Assembly: GCA_019918135.1 (NCBI GenBank)
Contig: WBZZ01002988.1
Coordinates: 198,501-262,500 of the forward strand
DNA length: 64,000 nt
DNA from: Paulinella micropora
Taxonomy: Eukaryota > Cercozoa > Imbricatea > Euglyphida > Paulinellidae
Reading direction: 5' to 3'
Shown piece after piece: positions 55,760 through 64,000 of this stretch. A program made the position numbers and the translations under genes. Each line of letters begins with the position of its first letter. The first letter of the stretch is position 1. The notes beneath the pieces are model-generated. The model was not told the DNA's origin, searched no databases, and saw nothing but the letters and a program-made list of their open reading frames with translations.

Positions 55760-55905
55760 GATATTTATCAACTACACTCTCGTTGCTACCGCAACTCCCG
55801 TTTGTTGATAAACATCGAACACCGATTTATTTTAAACCATAAAGAAAAAACGATGGTTTAGAATAAGAGAGAGTGCGACAGCACGAATCGCAATTCTAAA
55901 CTATC
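55760..55905 (+). other. structured intergenic element, instance before E2 ATPase
   Basis: GATATTT starts three bases after TAG; the 3' end CTATC stops one base before ATG 55907. P1 TTTATCAAC/GTTGATAAA, P2 CATCG/CGATG, P3 TTTAGAAT/ATTCTAAA with GTGC/GCAC. The same junction in E1 (20516-20525) has only eight bases and no element. Confidence 0.85.
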
Positions 55906-55906
55906 A

Positions 55907-56713
55907 ATGGAAAAGATTAACAACGTCAAAGTTAAGCCTGTGAAGCAGGATGGAAACGGAGATAAAAAAGCAAAAGGTTATAAATTATTTAATGAGCCGT
56001 ATGCAAACATATTTCTACTCGCCCGTAAGAAGAGCGGTAAGACGACAGCACTCTTTGAAATACTGAAACGGACGACAGACAGAAAAACCCGCATTGTCAT
56101 TATTGCTTCAACAATACACAAGGACTACATTTATAAAGCAATGGTTAAGCACTTTAAGAACAGAGGCAACCCGATGGCAATATATACCTTTCTTAAATCA
56201 GATGGTGTAAATGTTATTGATTATGAGTTAGACAAACTGAACAGACAGGACGAGCAACACGAAGGAGAAGTAAAACAGGACAAAGAAGAAATAGAGAAGC
56301 CACAATTTTTATATTTTGGAAAAGAAAAGAAACAGAGCACCGCGGAGGCACCAAAAGAACGACCAAGTAAGTATATTTCTCCAGAGGTTGTTTTTGTTTT
56401 GGATGATTTAGGGAGCGGATTAAGAGACAAGTCCGTAAGTGATTTGTTAAAAAAGAACAGACACTATAAATCAAATCTAGCCAGTATCTGAACGACCTAC
56501 GGCCAGAAGCCATTAAGCAGTTAGATTATTTATTAATCTTTCCGGGGCAATCTCAGGACAAAATGGAACTAGTGTATAAACACTTAGACTTATCTTTTGA
56601 CTTTGATTACTTTCTTCAAAAGTATCACGAAGCAACAAAGGAGAGATTTAATTTTCTTTATGTTTCAAGTGTTGATGATGAGTTAAGAAAAAAATTTGCT
56701 TATCGCATGAAAT
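55907..56713 (+). pseudogene. E2 DNA-packaging ATPase with 10-bp deletion
   Basis: Near-identical to E1 (20525-21343). Walker A ARKKSGKTTAL (~56020) and Walker B VVFVLDDLG (~56390) are present. A 10-bp deletion near 56474, just after RHYKS, removes the sensor motif and shifts the frame; the downstream homologous part continues to TAA 56711-56713. Confidence 0.88.
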
Positions 56714-56771
56714 AATGATATTTATCAAAAATAATTATTTTTTTTCTGTATTATATATTCATCTATCTTTT

Positions 56772-57098
56772 ATGGTAGTAAAAACAACTCGCATTGAAGT
56801 CATTCCAACAATCGGCAAACGAACTATTAACTCAAGCACAAATATGGCTGGAGGTAAAAAGAAGACTGGTCGCAAGAAGAAGCAAGGAGGCAAGGGGCAG
56901 GCTGGTGGTAAAATTAACTGGCAAAAAGTTGGCAAAACCGCAATGGCTGTTGATAAATTTCTTCGCAATAATAAGTTGATCTCTAGGACTGCGGGAGCAT
57001 TAAGTAGCGTTGGGGTACCTTACGCAGGTAGTGTTGGTGCTGTAGCATCAAGACTGGGGTATGGTAAGCAGAGAGGACGTGGAGCACTCACATTTTAA
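56772..57098 (+). CDS. E2 small basic Gly-rich protein
   Basis: 108 residues from ATG 56772, intact, almost identical to E1 21377-21694 with three extra residues in the basic region (KKQGGKGQAGG). C-terminal GVPYAGSVGAVASRLGYG. A core or membrane-active virion protein by analogy. Confidence 0.65.
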   Translation: MVVKTTRIEVIPTIGKRTINSSTNMAGGKKKTGRKKKQGGKGQAGGKINWQKVGKTAMAVDKFLRNNKLISRTAGALSSVGVPYAGSVGAVASRLGYGKQRGRGALTF

Positions 57099-57100
57099 AT

Positions 57101-57223
57101 GATATTTGTTTCAGACTACGTCTTCAACAAACATCGAAACCCAGTTTATTTTTTGGAAAAAGAAGAAACGATGTTTTAGAATAAGTGAGAGTGCGACAGC
57201 ACGAAACGCAATTCTAAAATATC
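57101..57223 (+). other. structured intergenic element, instance before E2 protease
   Basis: GATATTT two bases after TAA; AAATATC 57217-57223. P1 TTTGTT/AACAAA with AGAC-TAC-GTCT, P2 ACATCG/CGATGT, P3 TTTTAGAAT/ATTCTAAAA with GTGC/GCAC. Here the ATG is 30 nt further on, after a 16-bp promoter-like motif, unlike E1. Confidence 0.85.
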
Positions 57224-57228
57224 AAGGA

Positions 57229-57244
57229 AATATTTTTTTGTTTA
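57229..57244 (+). promoter_or_regulatory. 16-bp upstream motif (E2 protease)
   Basis: AATATTTTTTTGTTTA, identical to the motif before both spike-type genes, ending 9 nt before ATG 57254. Confidence 0.6.
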
Positions 57245-57253
57245 AAATATACG

Positions 57254-59032
57254 ATGGTTGCTAAAACCAAAAAAACAAAGAAACAGAAATTAAGACCCCC
57301 GCGGGTTTATAGGAATAAGAGCGGTAAGCAGTATATTATCCAGAAGGGTAAAAAATATTATCTTAATTTCGGTAAAAAGACAAATGATATGAGCACACTT
57401 CAAATTGTTAAACTTTTTATGAAATATCTAAATCGGCCAAAGACAAGACAGACACCTAAGCGAAAAGAAGACTTAAGAAAAGTCCAGAGTTTGTCGGAGA
57501 TTGAACAAAATACTAGAACCGCCATTAATGACCACTTAGACAAACTCAGAAAGGAGAAATACGAAAAGATTGATGAGATAGACCAAAAAGAGAAAAAGGC
57601 ACGAGATGATGCTGAAGAAGAAAAGAAGAGGCAAGAAAGAAAAGACATAGCAGATGCTAAGGAAAGGCAGGATGAGTTAGCAAGGATACACCGCAATGAA
57701 CTATCAGATATTAAGGAACGACAAGAACAAAAAGCCAGAGAACTAAGAAGGGAGCAAAAACTCATAGATGATGTAAAATATGAAGAAGATAGAAAAAATA
57801 GGATACAAGCATTACCACCGCCACCACAATATCAATATATTATGCCACCACAGCAGGGACAACCACAAGCACCGCCATTAGGAGCACCCACAACAAGCAC
57901 CGCCATTAGGAGCACCACCACAAGCACCACCATTACCTAATTTAGGAGATGAAGCACCATTGAAAACGAAAGAGCAATATGAGGAAGAAAAAAAGCAAAA
58001 GCAGAAAGATATTGAAACACTGAAATTAGCAGGATATACAGATAAGTTCATAACAAAGATGAGTCGTAAAGACTTACAAAAAGCCAGTCAAGATATTCAG
58101 ACGGCTTTTGCCACAGCGACATCTTTAGAGGAACAGAAAAAGTTAGCAGAAGAATATAAAGAAAAACTTGAAAAGGAAGAAAAGAAGGCAGAAGAAAAGG
58201 GTAAGCATTTTGAAAATTTACAAATTAATCAATTTTTAATCTCTGCATTTTCAAAAACTTATCACCCAAACATTACTATAAAAGAGTTAGCACAGGCTTT
58301 AAAAAAGAGACTAGATAGTGATGGACATAAAAAATTAAATTACAAAGACACTTCAAAGTGGATTATTGACATGATTAAAAGGTTTAATATTGATGTTGGA
58401 AATGAAAAGGAAAACGTAAAAAGAAAAGTAGCGGATTATGCTAGATATGAAGATTATATGGGTATTAATGAGCAAAAAGGGAGTGGAGCGAAGACATTAG
58501 AAGAATTAATTGATAAAGTATTTTCAATAGCGAAAATAAAAAATACTTAGCCCGCAAAGATTGGAAACACACAATGAATAAAAAGGACTTTGTAAATACT
58601 CTAACGAACAAAATGACGATATACCCAAATGTTGATAAACAAGTTTCAAATGATTTGAATATTGACGAGGGAATGCCCCAACCGCTACCCCCGCCACCAG
58701 AGCCGGCAACAGATACGACTACACCGCCAGACCGAACACCACCAGAGGATACGACCATACCACCGAGTGTCGCGGAGACACCAGAGCAACAACAAATGAA
58801 AAGACTAATTGACAGAAGTAATCCAGATAGTTATTTATTGATGAAGGTCAATCAAGTAAAGCAACAATCAGACACATCAGACACGTGTGGTTGGCATAGT
58901 ATGAGATTTTTAATGGAGAGGGCAAAAGGTATTAAATTCAAATTTGCCAGTGGTTTCACAGACCTAAAAGAAGACGAAGCAGAAAAATTAAAAGCACAGA
59001 ATGGTTATGGTCATTTTGATACATACATTTGA
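57254..59032 (+). pseudogene. E2 protease gene lacking the His/Asp part of the catalytic domain
   Basis: N-terminal ~150 residues (VKLFMKYLNRP, charged coiled coil) and the C-terminal ~75 residues (LMKVNQVKQQSDTSDTCGWHS, catalytic-type Cys at 58886) match E1. The segment between differs: a Pro-rich linker, a helical domain (57960-58560) with FITKMSRKDLQKASQD, and another Pro/Thr linker. No GQHW-type His or YDP-type Asp is found anywhere in it. Two single-base shifts (near 57890 and 58545) split the frame. Either decay or a recombinant whose protease was inactive or repurposed. Confidence 0.75.
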
Positions 59033-59096
59033 TATTTGTTTAGAAAATCTACGATTTTCTTTTTAGACTTCGTCTTCAACAAACATCGTTTTTTAA
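59031..59096 (+). other. partial structured intergenic element after E2 protease
   Basis: GATATTT overlaps the TGA stop; P1 with AGAAAATC-TAC-GATTTTCT and AGAC/GTCT sub-hairpins, then ACATCG, after which the element stops (no P3). In E1 the same junction has a complete copy. Confidence 0.7.
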
Positions 59097-59176
59097 TAAG
59101 ATATGGATACATATATAGACTAAAAGTTAAACATAAGCACGAAGTGGCGAAGCAAGCGGAGACCGAAGGTCGTAGC

Positions 59177-59988
59177 ATGGAGTACAAGGGAGGAAGAAGT
59201 TCTGGAATCTATTATGTCAATAGTAAAAACCGAATAACGGGGACAGACAGCGACTTTACACACGAAATAAACTTAAAATCACTAGACAATCCCACACATT
59301 GTAAAATTCTTCATATCTATGTTCCGAAGTCGTATTACTCTGTGGCTTCACCATACAATACCTTTACATTATCCGAAGACGGGTATGAGGCTTTAATTAC
59401 GATACCTGAAGGAAACTACACAATGAACAACTTAAAAAATAAACTATCTGAGATATTGACGGCAGAAAGTCCGAATGATTATACTTATGTAGTCTCAAGC
59501 AACAATACAAACACAGAAGCGGAGGATGGCAAATTAACATTCAGAGTTTCAAATAACGGAGGTATTCAACCGCGGTTTATATTTGATGCTGATACCCGCA
59601 TTCACGAGGTAATGGGTTTTGATAGAAACTCAACATATTTCTTTGCTAATGATTTTATTAAATCGCCAAATGTAATTATTCTAACTGGTGAAAAAACTTT
59701 GTATCTTCAATCGGATTTGGTTAATGAAGGTGATAATCATGTGCTTCAAGAAATATACACAGCCAACGAAATTCCTTTTGGCTCTGTTATCTATGATGGA
59801 AGCGCGTCTGAGTATGGTAAAACATTGTCCGCTAATTCAAACAACGTATTCAGGTTTTATTTGACGGACGAAACGACCAAGCGATTAATCTTAATGGTTT
59901 GGATATCGTTATGACATTATTGGTTTATCGTGAAACTAATTATTTTAGTTTATTTAATTCATTTTTCAATTTGTTAAAGGCTAGATAA
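59177..59988 (+). pseudogene. E2 penton/minor capsid protein candidate
   Basis: Starts EYKGGRSSGIYYVNSKNR; nearly identical to E1. A lost base near 59872 (within FYLTDE) puts the last ~35 codons out of frame. The E1 lesion is elsewhere, so the two decayed independently. Precedes the capsid gene. Confidence 0.7.
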
Positions 59989-60018
59989 AGATATTTATTT
60001 TAATTATTTATTTTTTTC

Positions 60019-60026
60019 TATAAATA
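60019..60026 (+). promoter_or_regulatory. TATA box of the E2 major capsid gene
   Basis: TATAAATA 48 bp before the ATG, with a leader conserved from E1 (TTTCGTGTATTAATC). Confidence 0.6.
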
Positions 60027-60073
60027 TATTTCGTGTATTAATCAACTTACACTACTTCAAAAACAAAACAAAA

Positions 60074-61618
60074 ATGCCTGTCCAATACGGCGGAGAACTT
60101 ACTCATAGCCAAAGCGAACTTATTCGCGGTAAGTATTCGCTTAACAAACTTACTGCCCGCGAGAGTCTTGCGACTGTGCCAATTACCAGCGTCGGAGGAA
60201 TTGAATCAACTTTTGAAATTCCAACTCGTCCTTTGAACCTTGCAAGGAGTGTGTTGCGATTTACCTACACACCGACGACTGGCGGAATTGGTAATTATAA
60301 CAGAATTCCTATGGACTGCTTGTCAATGATTAAGACGATTGAACTACGAAGCCGAAGCGGTCAGTATCTGTGTAATCTTCAACACGTTGGTAATTACACT
60401 AAGATGATTTGGAAGCCTGAGATTTCTTATGATAGATTTATGGCTTTGGATAACCACGGGGCTAATTCTGGTTATGGGTCTATGCTTCAAAAGTGTAATG
60501 CCGATGGTCGTGCTACAACCGCCTTTAATGCTACCGTGTATGCAGGCCAAGTAGCAAGTGCTGCGACTGTAGCGGGTAGTATTGATACCGATGCTCATCT
60601 TCGGGCGACATGGAATGTTTATGGTAATGCTATCGCAGGAGCAATATCTCCGCCATCTATCAATGCTCGTCGTCAGGATGATTTGCTCATTGCTAATGGA
60701 ACTGGTGCTGCCTCTGTTGTAAATGTCTCTTATGAGGAGTCGAAGTATTTTGAGGGTGGAAGTGTTGGTCAAGACCCCGCTGTAGTAATTGCCCCAGCAG
60801 TCAATACTGGAAATTTGCCTGTAATCAATGTGTCTATTCCTCTTGGTATGCTTTTTGGAACTATTTTTGAAATTGATAAGACTATTGGTTTTAATGAAAT
60901 TCTTGATTTGAGGATTGTGTGGGAGGGAACACAGAAAACCATATTCTATGGAACTGATGCGAAAAGTGTTGCAGCAGGAGCAACAGCCACCGCACAGCCC
61001 ACGGCGATTACCAACCTTAACCTCTTTCTTGCTGTTGAAACCGACCCTAATGTTATCTTGGGTGTTCAACAGAAGATTGCGGGTGAAGGCTTTTCGTTCA
61101 AGACTGAATACCCTATCTCTTGGAAAACTAATCTCGCGGCGGGAACTCAGTCATTTGTTTTGAAGATGAACCGCTCGCAGGGTGAGAGAATTCGCCGAAT
61201 TTACACTAGCGGGTTTAATAATACTGAAACTTCAAACACAGCATTTGATTGCGATAACCGAGCACAGGCTAAGATTACTTCTTATTACACTACTTTGGAT
61301 AGTAATAGAATTCAGCAGTTTGATATCGCTTGCGCCCGCGATGAAGACTATATGCTTTTGAAGGAAAAGGTAAAGGGTTCTGCTATTTTGAACTCTAATG
61401 TGTATAAATATAACTGGTTCCACGTTGATTTCTGGGATCACAACCGCCCGCTTTATGACAAGCGAGAAGAAGAGGGTTATGAAGTGGCTGGTCTGTCCTT
61501 GGATACCGAACGGCGGTATGAATGGAGTGCGGAGGGAGCAGTCCAATTGAATTATTATACTTATGCTATTCTTCAGAGGACTATTGTTGTTAAGGGAATT
61601 GAAATCCTTATGTCGTAG
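60074..61618 (+). CDS. E2 major capsid protein (double jelly-roll candidate)
   Basis: 514 residues, intact. Conserved with E1 except for ~residues 135-240, which are nearly unalignable. Motifs ESTFEIPTRPLNLARSVL, DLRIVWEGTQKT, ISWKTNLAAGTQSFVL, FHVDFWDHNRPL. Size and location fit the Polinton major capsid protein forming the pseudo-hexagonal lattice. Based on context; structural prediction would confirm. Confidence 0.78.
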   Translation: MPVQYGGELTHSQSELIRGKYSLNKLTARESLATVPITSVGGIESTFEIPTRPLNLARSVLRFTYTPTTGGIGNYNRIPMDCLSMIKTIELRSRSGQYLCNLQHVGNYTKMIWKPEISYDRFMALDNHGANSGYGSMLQKCNADGRATTAFNATVYAGQVASAATVAGSIDTDAHLRATWNVYGNAIAGAISPPSINARRQDDLLIANGTGAASVVNVSYEESKYFEGGSVGQDPAVVIAPAVNTGNLPVINVSIPLGMLFGTIFEIDKTIGFNEILDLRIVWEGTQKTIFYGTDAKSVAAGATATAQPTAITNLNLFLAVETDPNVILGVQQKIAGEGFSFKTEYPISWKTNLAAGTQSFVLKMNRSQGERIRRIYTSGFNNTETSNTAFDCDNRAQAKITSYYTTLDSNRIQQFDIACARDEDYMLLKEKVKGSAILNSNVYKYNWFHVDFWDHNRPLYDKREEEGYEVAGLSLDTERRYEWSAEGAVQLNYYTYAILQRTIVVKGIEILMS

Positions 61619-61660
61619 ATGATATTTATTAACTTCGTAAAAACGAAAAAGAAAATAAAA

Positions 61661-61676
61661 AATATTTTTTTGTTTA
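61661..61676 (+). promoter_or_regulatory. 16-bp upstream motif (E2 spike-type gene)
   Basis: AATATTTTTTTGTTTA, identical in sequence and spacing to E1 26123-26138. Confidence 0.6.
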
Positions 61677-61686
61677 TATACAAGAG

Positions 61687-62924
61687 ATGTCTCACCAAAG
61701 AAATTTAATCACACAAAATCCTGACAGCAAATTTGTAAATGTCAAAGTTGGATATGACGGGCACATTGAAACTAATCATATGAAGACTGCTTTTGGTGAA
61801 ACACTAACCAGTTCCTTAACACCAGTATTACAGGAAATCTTTCCATATACCATTAATACACGGATATGGACATTAACTCAGACAAATGCGAGTGTTTCAT
61901 TTCTGAATAATATGGTGGAATTAAAAACGACTGCTAATGCTACCGCTGATGCTAGTATGGTAAGCAAAAGAAAAATAAAATATCGCACTGGTATGGGTGT
62001 TGTAGCCCGCTTCACTGCTTTATGGACAACAGACGAAACCGAAGATTATTATTCGTGGATAAGTATCGGAGATAACGATTTATCTAATGGTTTCTACTTT
62101 TACAAAACTAGAGATGAAGGAATGATTATTCTACATTGTATAGGAGGAATCCCAAACGCATTTTATCAAGCGTACTGGGATGACCCGTGCGACGGAACAG
62201 GAGATATGCCTGTAATAGACTGGACAAAGGGAAATGTATTTCAAATTCAATTTCAATACTTAGGTTTTGGTGCTATTAAGTTTTCTATTGAAAATCCAAA
62301 GACAGGCGATTTTCAGTTAGTCCATACGATTAAGTATGCGAATGCCAACACAGGTGTCAGTTGCGAAATACTACATTACCATTTTCAGCACGAATTATTA
62401 ATAATAATGTTGGAGTTGGAATACAAAGACTGAAGACAGCCAGTTGTAGTTTGTTTGTTGAAGGCACCAACACTATTAATACAAGTATTACAAATACGGC
62501 GGAAGGTAGTGAAGCAGGTAATATAACTGAAAGCCCCATTTTAAGTATCAGGAATAAAGCACTATTCAATAATAGCCTAACCAACAATTCAAATGTCTTT
62601 CCTTCGTTGATAAGTATTACTAATGAAGATACTAAGGCTAATGTTGTCAGAATGGTATTGAACGGAACACTGACAGGGGCGGGTTTTGCTGATGTTGATG
62701 CCAAAACTTCAATTGCAGATAAAGACACAAAAGCAACCGCTATCGCAAACGGAACAACAATTTTTAAGATTTATGTTAATGCTGCCTCAACACAACAAAT
62801 TAATCTAAGAACCTACGATATTCAATTAACACCGAACGATGTTTTGACACTCACACAAAAGGCTGTTTCGGCAGGTGGAAATGGTAATATTAATGTTATT
62901 GCTAACTTTATAGAGGATCAATAG
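61687..62924 (+). pseudogene. E2 virion surface/minor structural protein
   Basis: N-terminal part to ~62375 (NVKVGYDGHIETNHMKT; KIKYRTGMGVVARFTALW) and C-terminal part (IRNKALFNNSLTNNSNV; ending NVIANFIED) are in different frames because of one missing base near 62363. Only one lesion here against several in E1. TAG stop is part of the following structured element. Confidence 0.65.
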
Positions 62925-63023
62925 ATATTTGTTTCAGACTACGTCTTCAACAAACATCGTGAAATGTAAAGTGAAAAAAAAAAAGATGTTTTATGAAACC
63001 GCGTAGCGGATGAATAAAATATC
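62924..63023. other. structured intergenic element between convergent genes (E2)
   Basis: The 5' GATATTT shares its first base with the TAG of the plus-strand gene; the 3' AAATATC supplies the TGA (63024-63022) of the minus-strand gene. P1 TTTGTT/AACAAA with AGAC-TAC-GTCT, P2 ACATCG/AGATGT (one mismatch), P3 TTTTAT/ATAAAA with CCGC-GTA-GCGG. E1 lacks the element here. Confidence 0.85.
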
Positions 63024-63405
63024 ATTTTTTTTTGTATCTTTCTTTTACAACACGAATAACATCGCTCGCTTTCCTTAATATACATCCTTCTTCTGTACAT
63101 TCTATAGCAGTCTCTTTATTACCTACGGATGTAGCAGACGCTATCTCTTCTCCTACATTAGCATTTAATTCTGTGATACCTGTCTCTTTTAAATCACTCG
63201 CCTTAAAAGGAGTGCTCTCTTCTTTGTCTGTTATGGTCTCCAATGGAATAACTAATTTCACATTGTCGTCGCGGGGTTTGTATTGCTCATAGAAAGAAAC
63301 AATATCAGGCTTAGTCCATTTAATTGTCTGCTTTTTAATAGAAACATCAAGGTTCCATTTTTCAATTTCATTCAAGTAGTCTTGTTTGGTGTTCAGGTCA
63401 GTCAT
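63022..63405 (-). CDS. E2 conserved protein of unknown function
   Basis: 127 residues, intact, homologous to E1 27410-27874 without its central insertion. KQDYLNEIEKWNLDVSI at the N-terminus and ECTEEGCILRKASDVIRVV near the C-terminus. No family recognised. Confidence 0.65.
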   Translation of the reverse strand: MTDLNTKQDYLNEIEKWNLDVSIKKQTIKWTKPDIVSFYEQYKPRDDNVKLVIPLETITDKEESTPFKASDLKETGITELNANVGEEIASATSVGNKETAIECTEEGCILRKASDVIRVVKERYKKK

Positions 63406-63416
63406 CTTATATATAA

Positions 63417-63534
63417 GATATTTTATTCACAAATCTTTTTTCAAAAGAAGGTTCATAAAACATCGAAAGCATTAAAGTAAAAAACAATTAAAAGAAAACG
63501 ATGTTTTGTGATGAAGAAGTCAGAACAAAATATC
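63417..63534 (-). other. structured intergenic element between the two right-hand minus genes (E2)
   Basis: On the minus strand it starts at the TGA of the ExoX-like gene (63535-63533) and ends 11 nt before the next ATG (63405). P1/P3 arms are TTTTGT/ACAAAA and TTTTAT/ATAAAA, P2 CATCG/CGATG. E1 has only ~28 AT-rich bases at this junction. Confidence 0.8.
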
Positions 63535-63820
63535 ATATATATTTTTTTACTTCACTTTTAATGTTAGTAAATTTATCAAACCACTGCTGTTTCATAACCC
63601 ATTCAAGATATGGTTTGTAAATGGTAGCAACATCTTGAATTTTCTTACCTTTATACTTACAGAATGGAAAAATATCCCTTGGCTTGCCTGCCCGTGCATT
63701 TTCAATCATTTGGATTTCGTCAGTAATTATCTTTTTAACATCGGTAATAGAAAATGTTTCTTTTTTATTTTCAATAGAGAGTTTCTCAAACTTCTCACAT
63801 AATCTGGTGAGGGTGATCAT
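63533..63820 (-). CDS. E2 small protein with ExoX C-terminal-like (DUF3820-type) motif
   Basis: 95 residues, intact. FPFCKYKGKKIQDVA...PYLEWVMKQ; the first Gly of the usual FGKYKG is Cys here. Last gene before the right TIR, preceded by GGTCTATATAGAGTGG, which is shared with E1 and includes a TATATA. Confidence 0.65.
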   Translation of the reverse strand: MITLTRLCEKFEKLSIENKKETFSITDVKKIITDEIQMIENARAGKPRDIFPFCKYKGKKIQDVATIYKPYLEWVMKQQWFDKFTNIKSEVKKYI

Positions 63821-63861
63821 TGGTCTATATAGAGTGGTAAAAAATTTTATGAAAAAAATTA

Positions 63862-64000
63862 ATTAATCAAACTCGCAACAGGAGAGGATTTTCATTTTTT
63901 CAAAAAAAGATAACTAAGTCCAGCACAGCAGTAAAAACCAAGAGACAGGTTTTGATGTCTCTTCGTGTTGATTTGGCAAAAGATAGATGAGTTATCTTTT
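63862..64000 (-). repeat. E2 right terminal inverted repeat (cut by window end)
   Basis: Matches 43520-43658 in reverse complement; contains the same nested AAAAAAAGATAACT / AGTTATCTTT pair. The outer limit and target-site duplication lie beyond the window. Confidence 0.9.

Larger units (their letters stand above)
43515..64000. mobile_element. endogenous Polinton/Maverick-type virus E2
   Basis: Bounded by inverted repeats (43520-43658 and 63862-64000). Gene order: basic protein, polymerase, coiled-coil, unknown (all plus); integrase and acidic/basic (minus); fibre, membrane protein, [antisense Cys-rich], structural protein, ATPase, basic protein, protease, penton, capsid, spike-type (plus); two small genes (minus). 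Length ~20.5 kb. Seven genes carry small lesions. The right repeat reaches the window edge, so the exact end is not visible. Confidence 0.9.

Noticed and set aside
57160-57223. Hammerhead ribozyme in hairpin P3 of the structured element
   Set aside because: GAGA...GAAAC around GTGC/GCAC recalls the hammerhead core, but one core nucleotide is missing and other copies do not keep the motif.

Overview
The window comes from a eukaryotic nuclear genome. Its left 8 kb carries GT-AG exons embedded in long simple repeats, followed by a tRNA-derived SINE, a non-LTR retrotransposon and (further right) an LTR retrotransposon. The species cannot be named from sequence alone; a marine invertebrate or protist is plausible but is only a guess.

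Layout. 1-4.3 kb: (TC)n and (CTA)n arrays with exon-like segments of an unrecognised plus-strand gene. 4.6-8.03 kb: an unrecognised minus-strand gene of at least eight exons with tandemly duplicated coiled-coil exons. 8.3-9.3 kb: (CTA)n arrays alternating with a ~115-bp unit, repeated three times. 9.3-9.56 kb: tRNA-type SINE. About 9.94-12.34 kb: 5'-truncated LINE on the minus strand.

From about 12.9 kb to the end lie two head-to-tail endogenous Polinton/Maverick-type DNA viruses (~20 kb each), called E1 (~12.9-43.4 kb including a 10.6-kb insertion) and E2 (43.5-64.0 kb, bounded by ~139-bp terminal inverted repeats, the right one running into the window edge). Both encode protein-primed-type DNA polymerase B, retroviral-type integrase, a packaging ATPase, an Ulp1/adenain-like protease, penton and double-jelly-roll major capsid candidates, a phage-like fibre with an S74 chaperone domain, and about ten small conserved genes. 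From the fibre gene to the right-hand small genes the two are collinear and nearly identical. Polymerase, integrase, the coiled-coil gene and the acidic/basic gene are far more diverged, and the polymerase module sits at opposite ends in opposite orientation. E1 and E2 are therefore recombinant mosaics. Most large genes in both carry independent small frameshifts or stops, so both look like fossils (assembly indels are an alternative for some).

A Ty3/gypsy-type LTR retrotransposon (31929-42536; two 237-bp LTRs) interrupts the amino-terminal part of the E1 polymerase gene.

The most unusual signal is a recurrent structured intergenic element in both viruses. It fills stop-to-start gaps, begins with GATATTT and ends with AAATATC, and contains three hairpins. 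Two of the hairpins change sequence while keeping pairing. Its ends often supply the stop codon of the flanking gene, and it is present at a junction in one virus but absent at the same junction in the other. Other notable points are a viral gene split by three ~50-nt introns, an antisense cysteine-rich secreted-type protein, and loss of the protease His/Asp region in E2.
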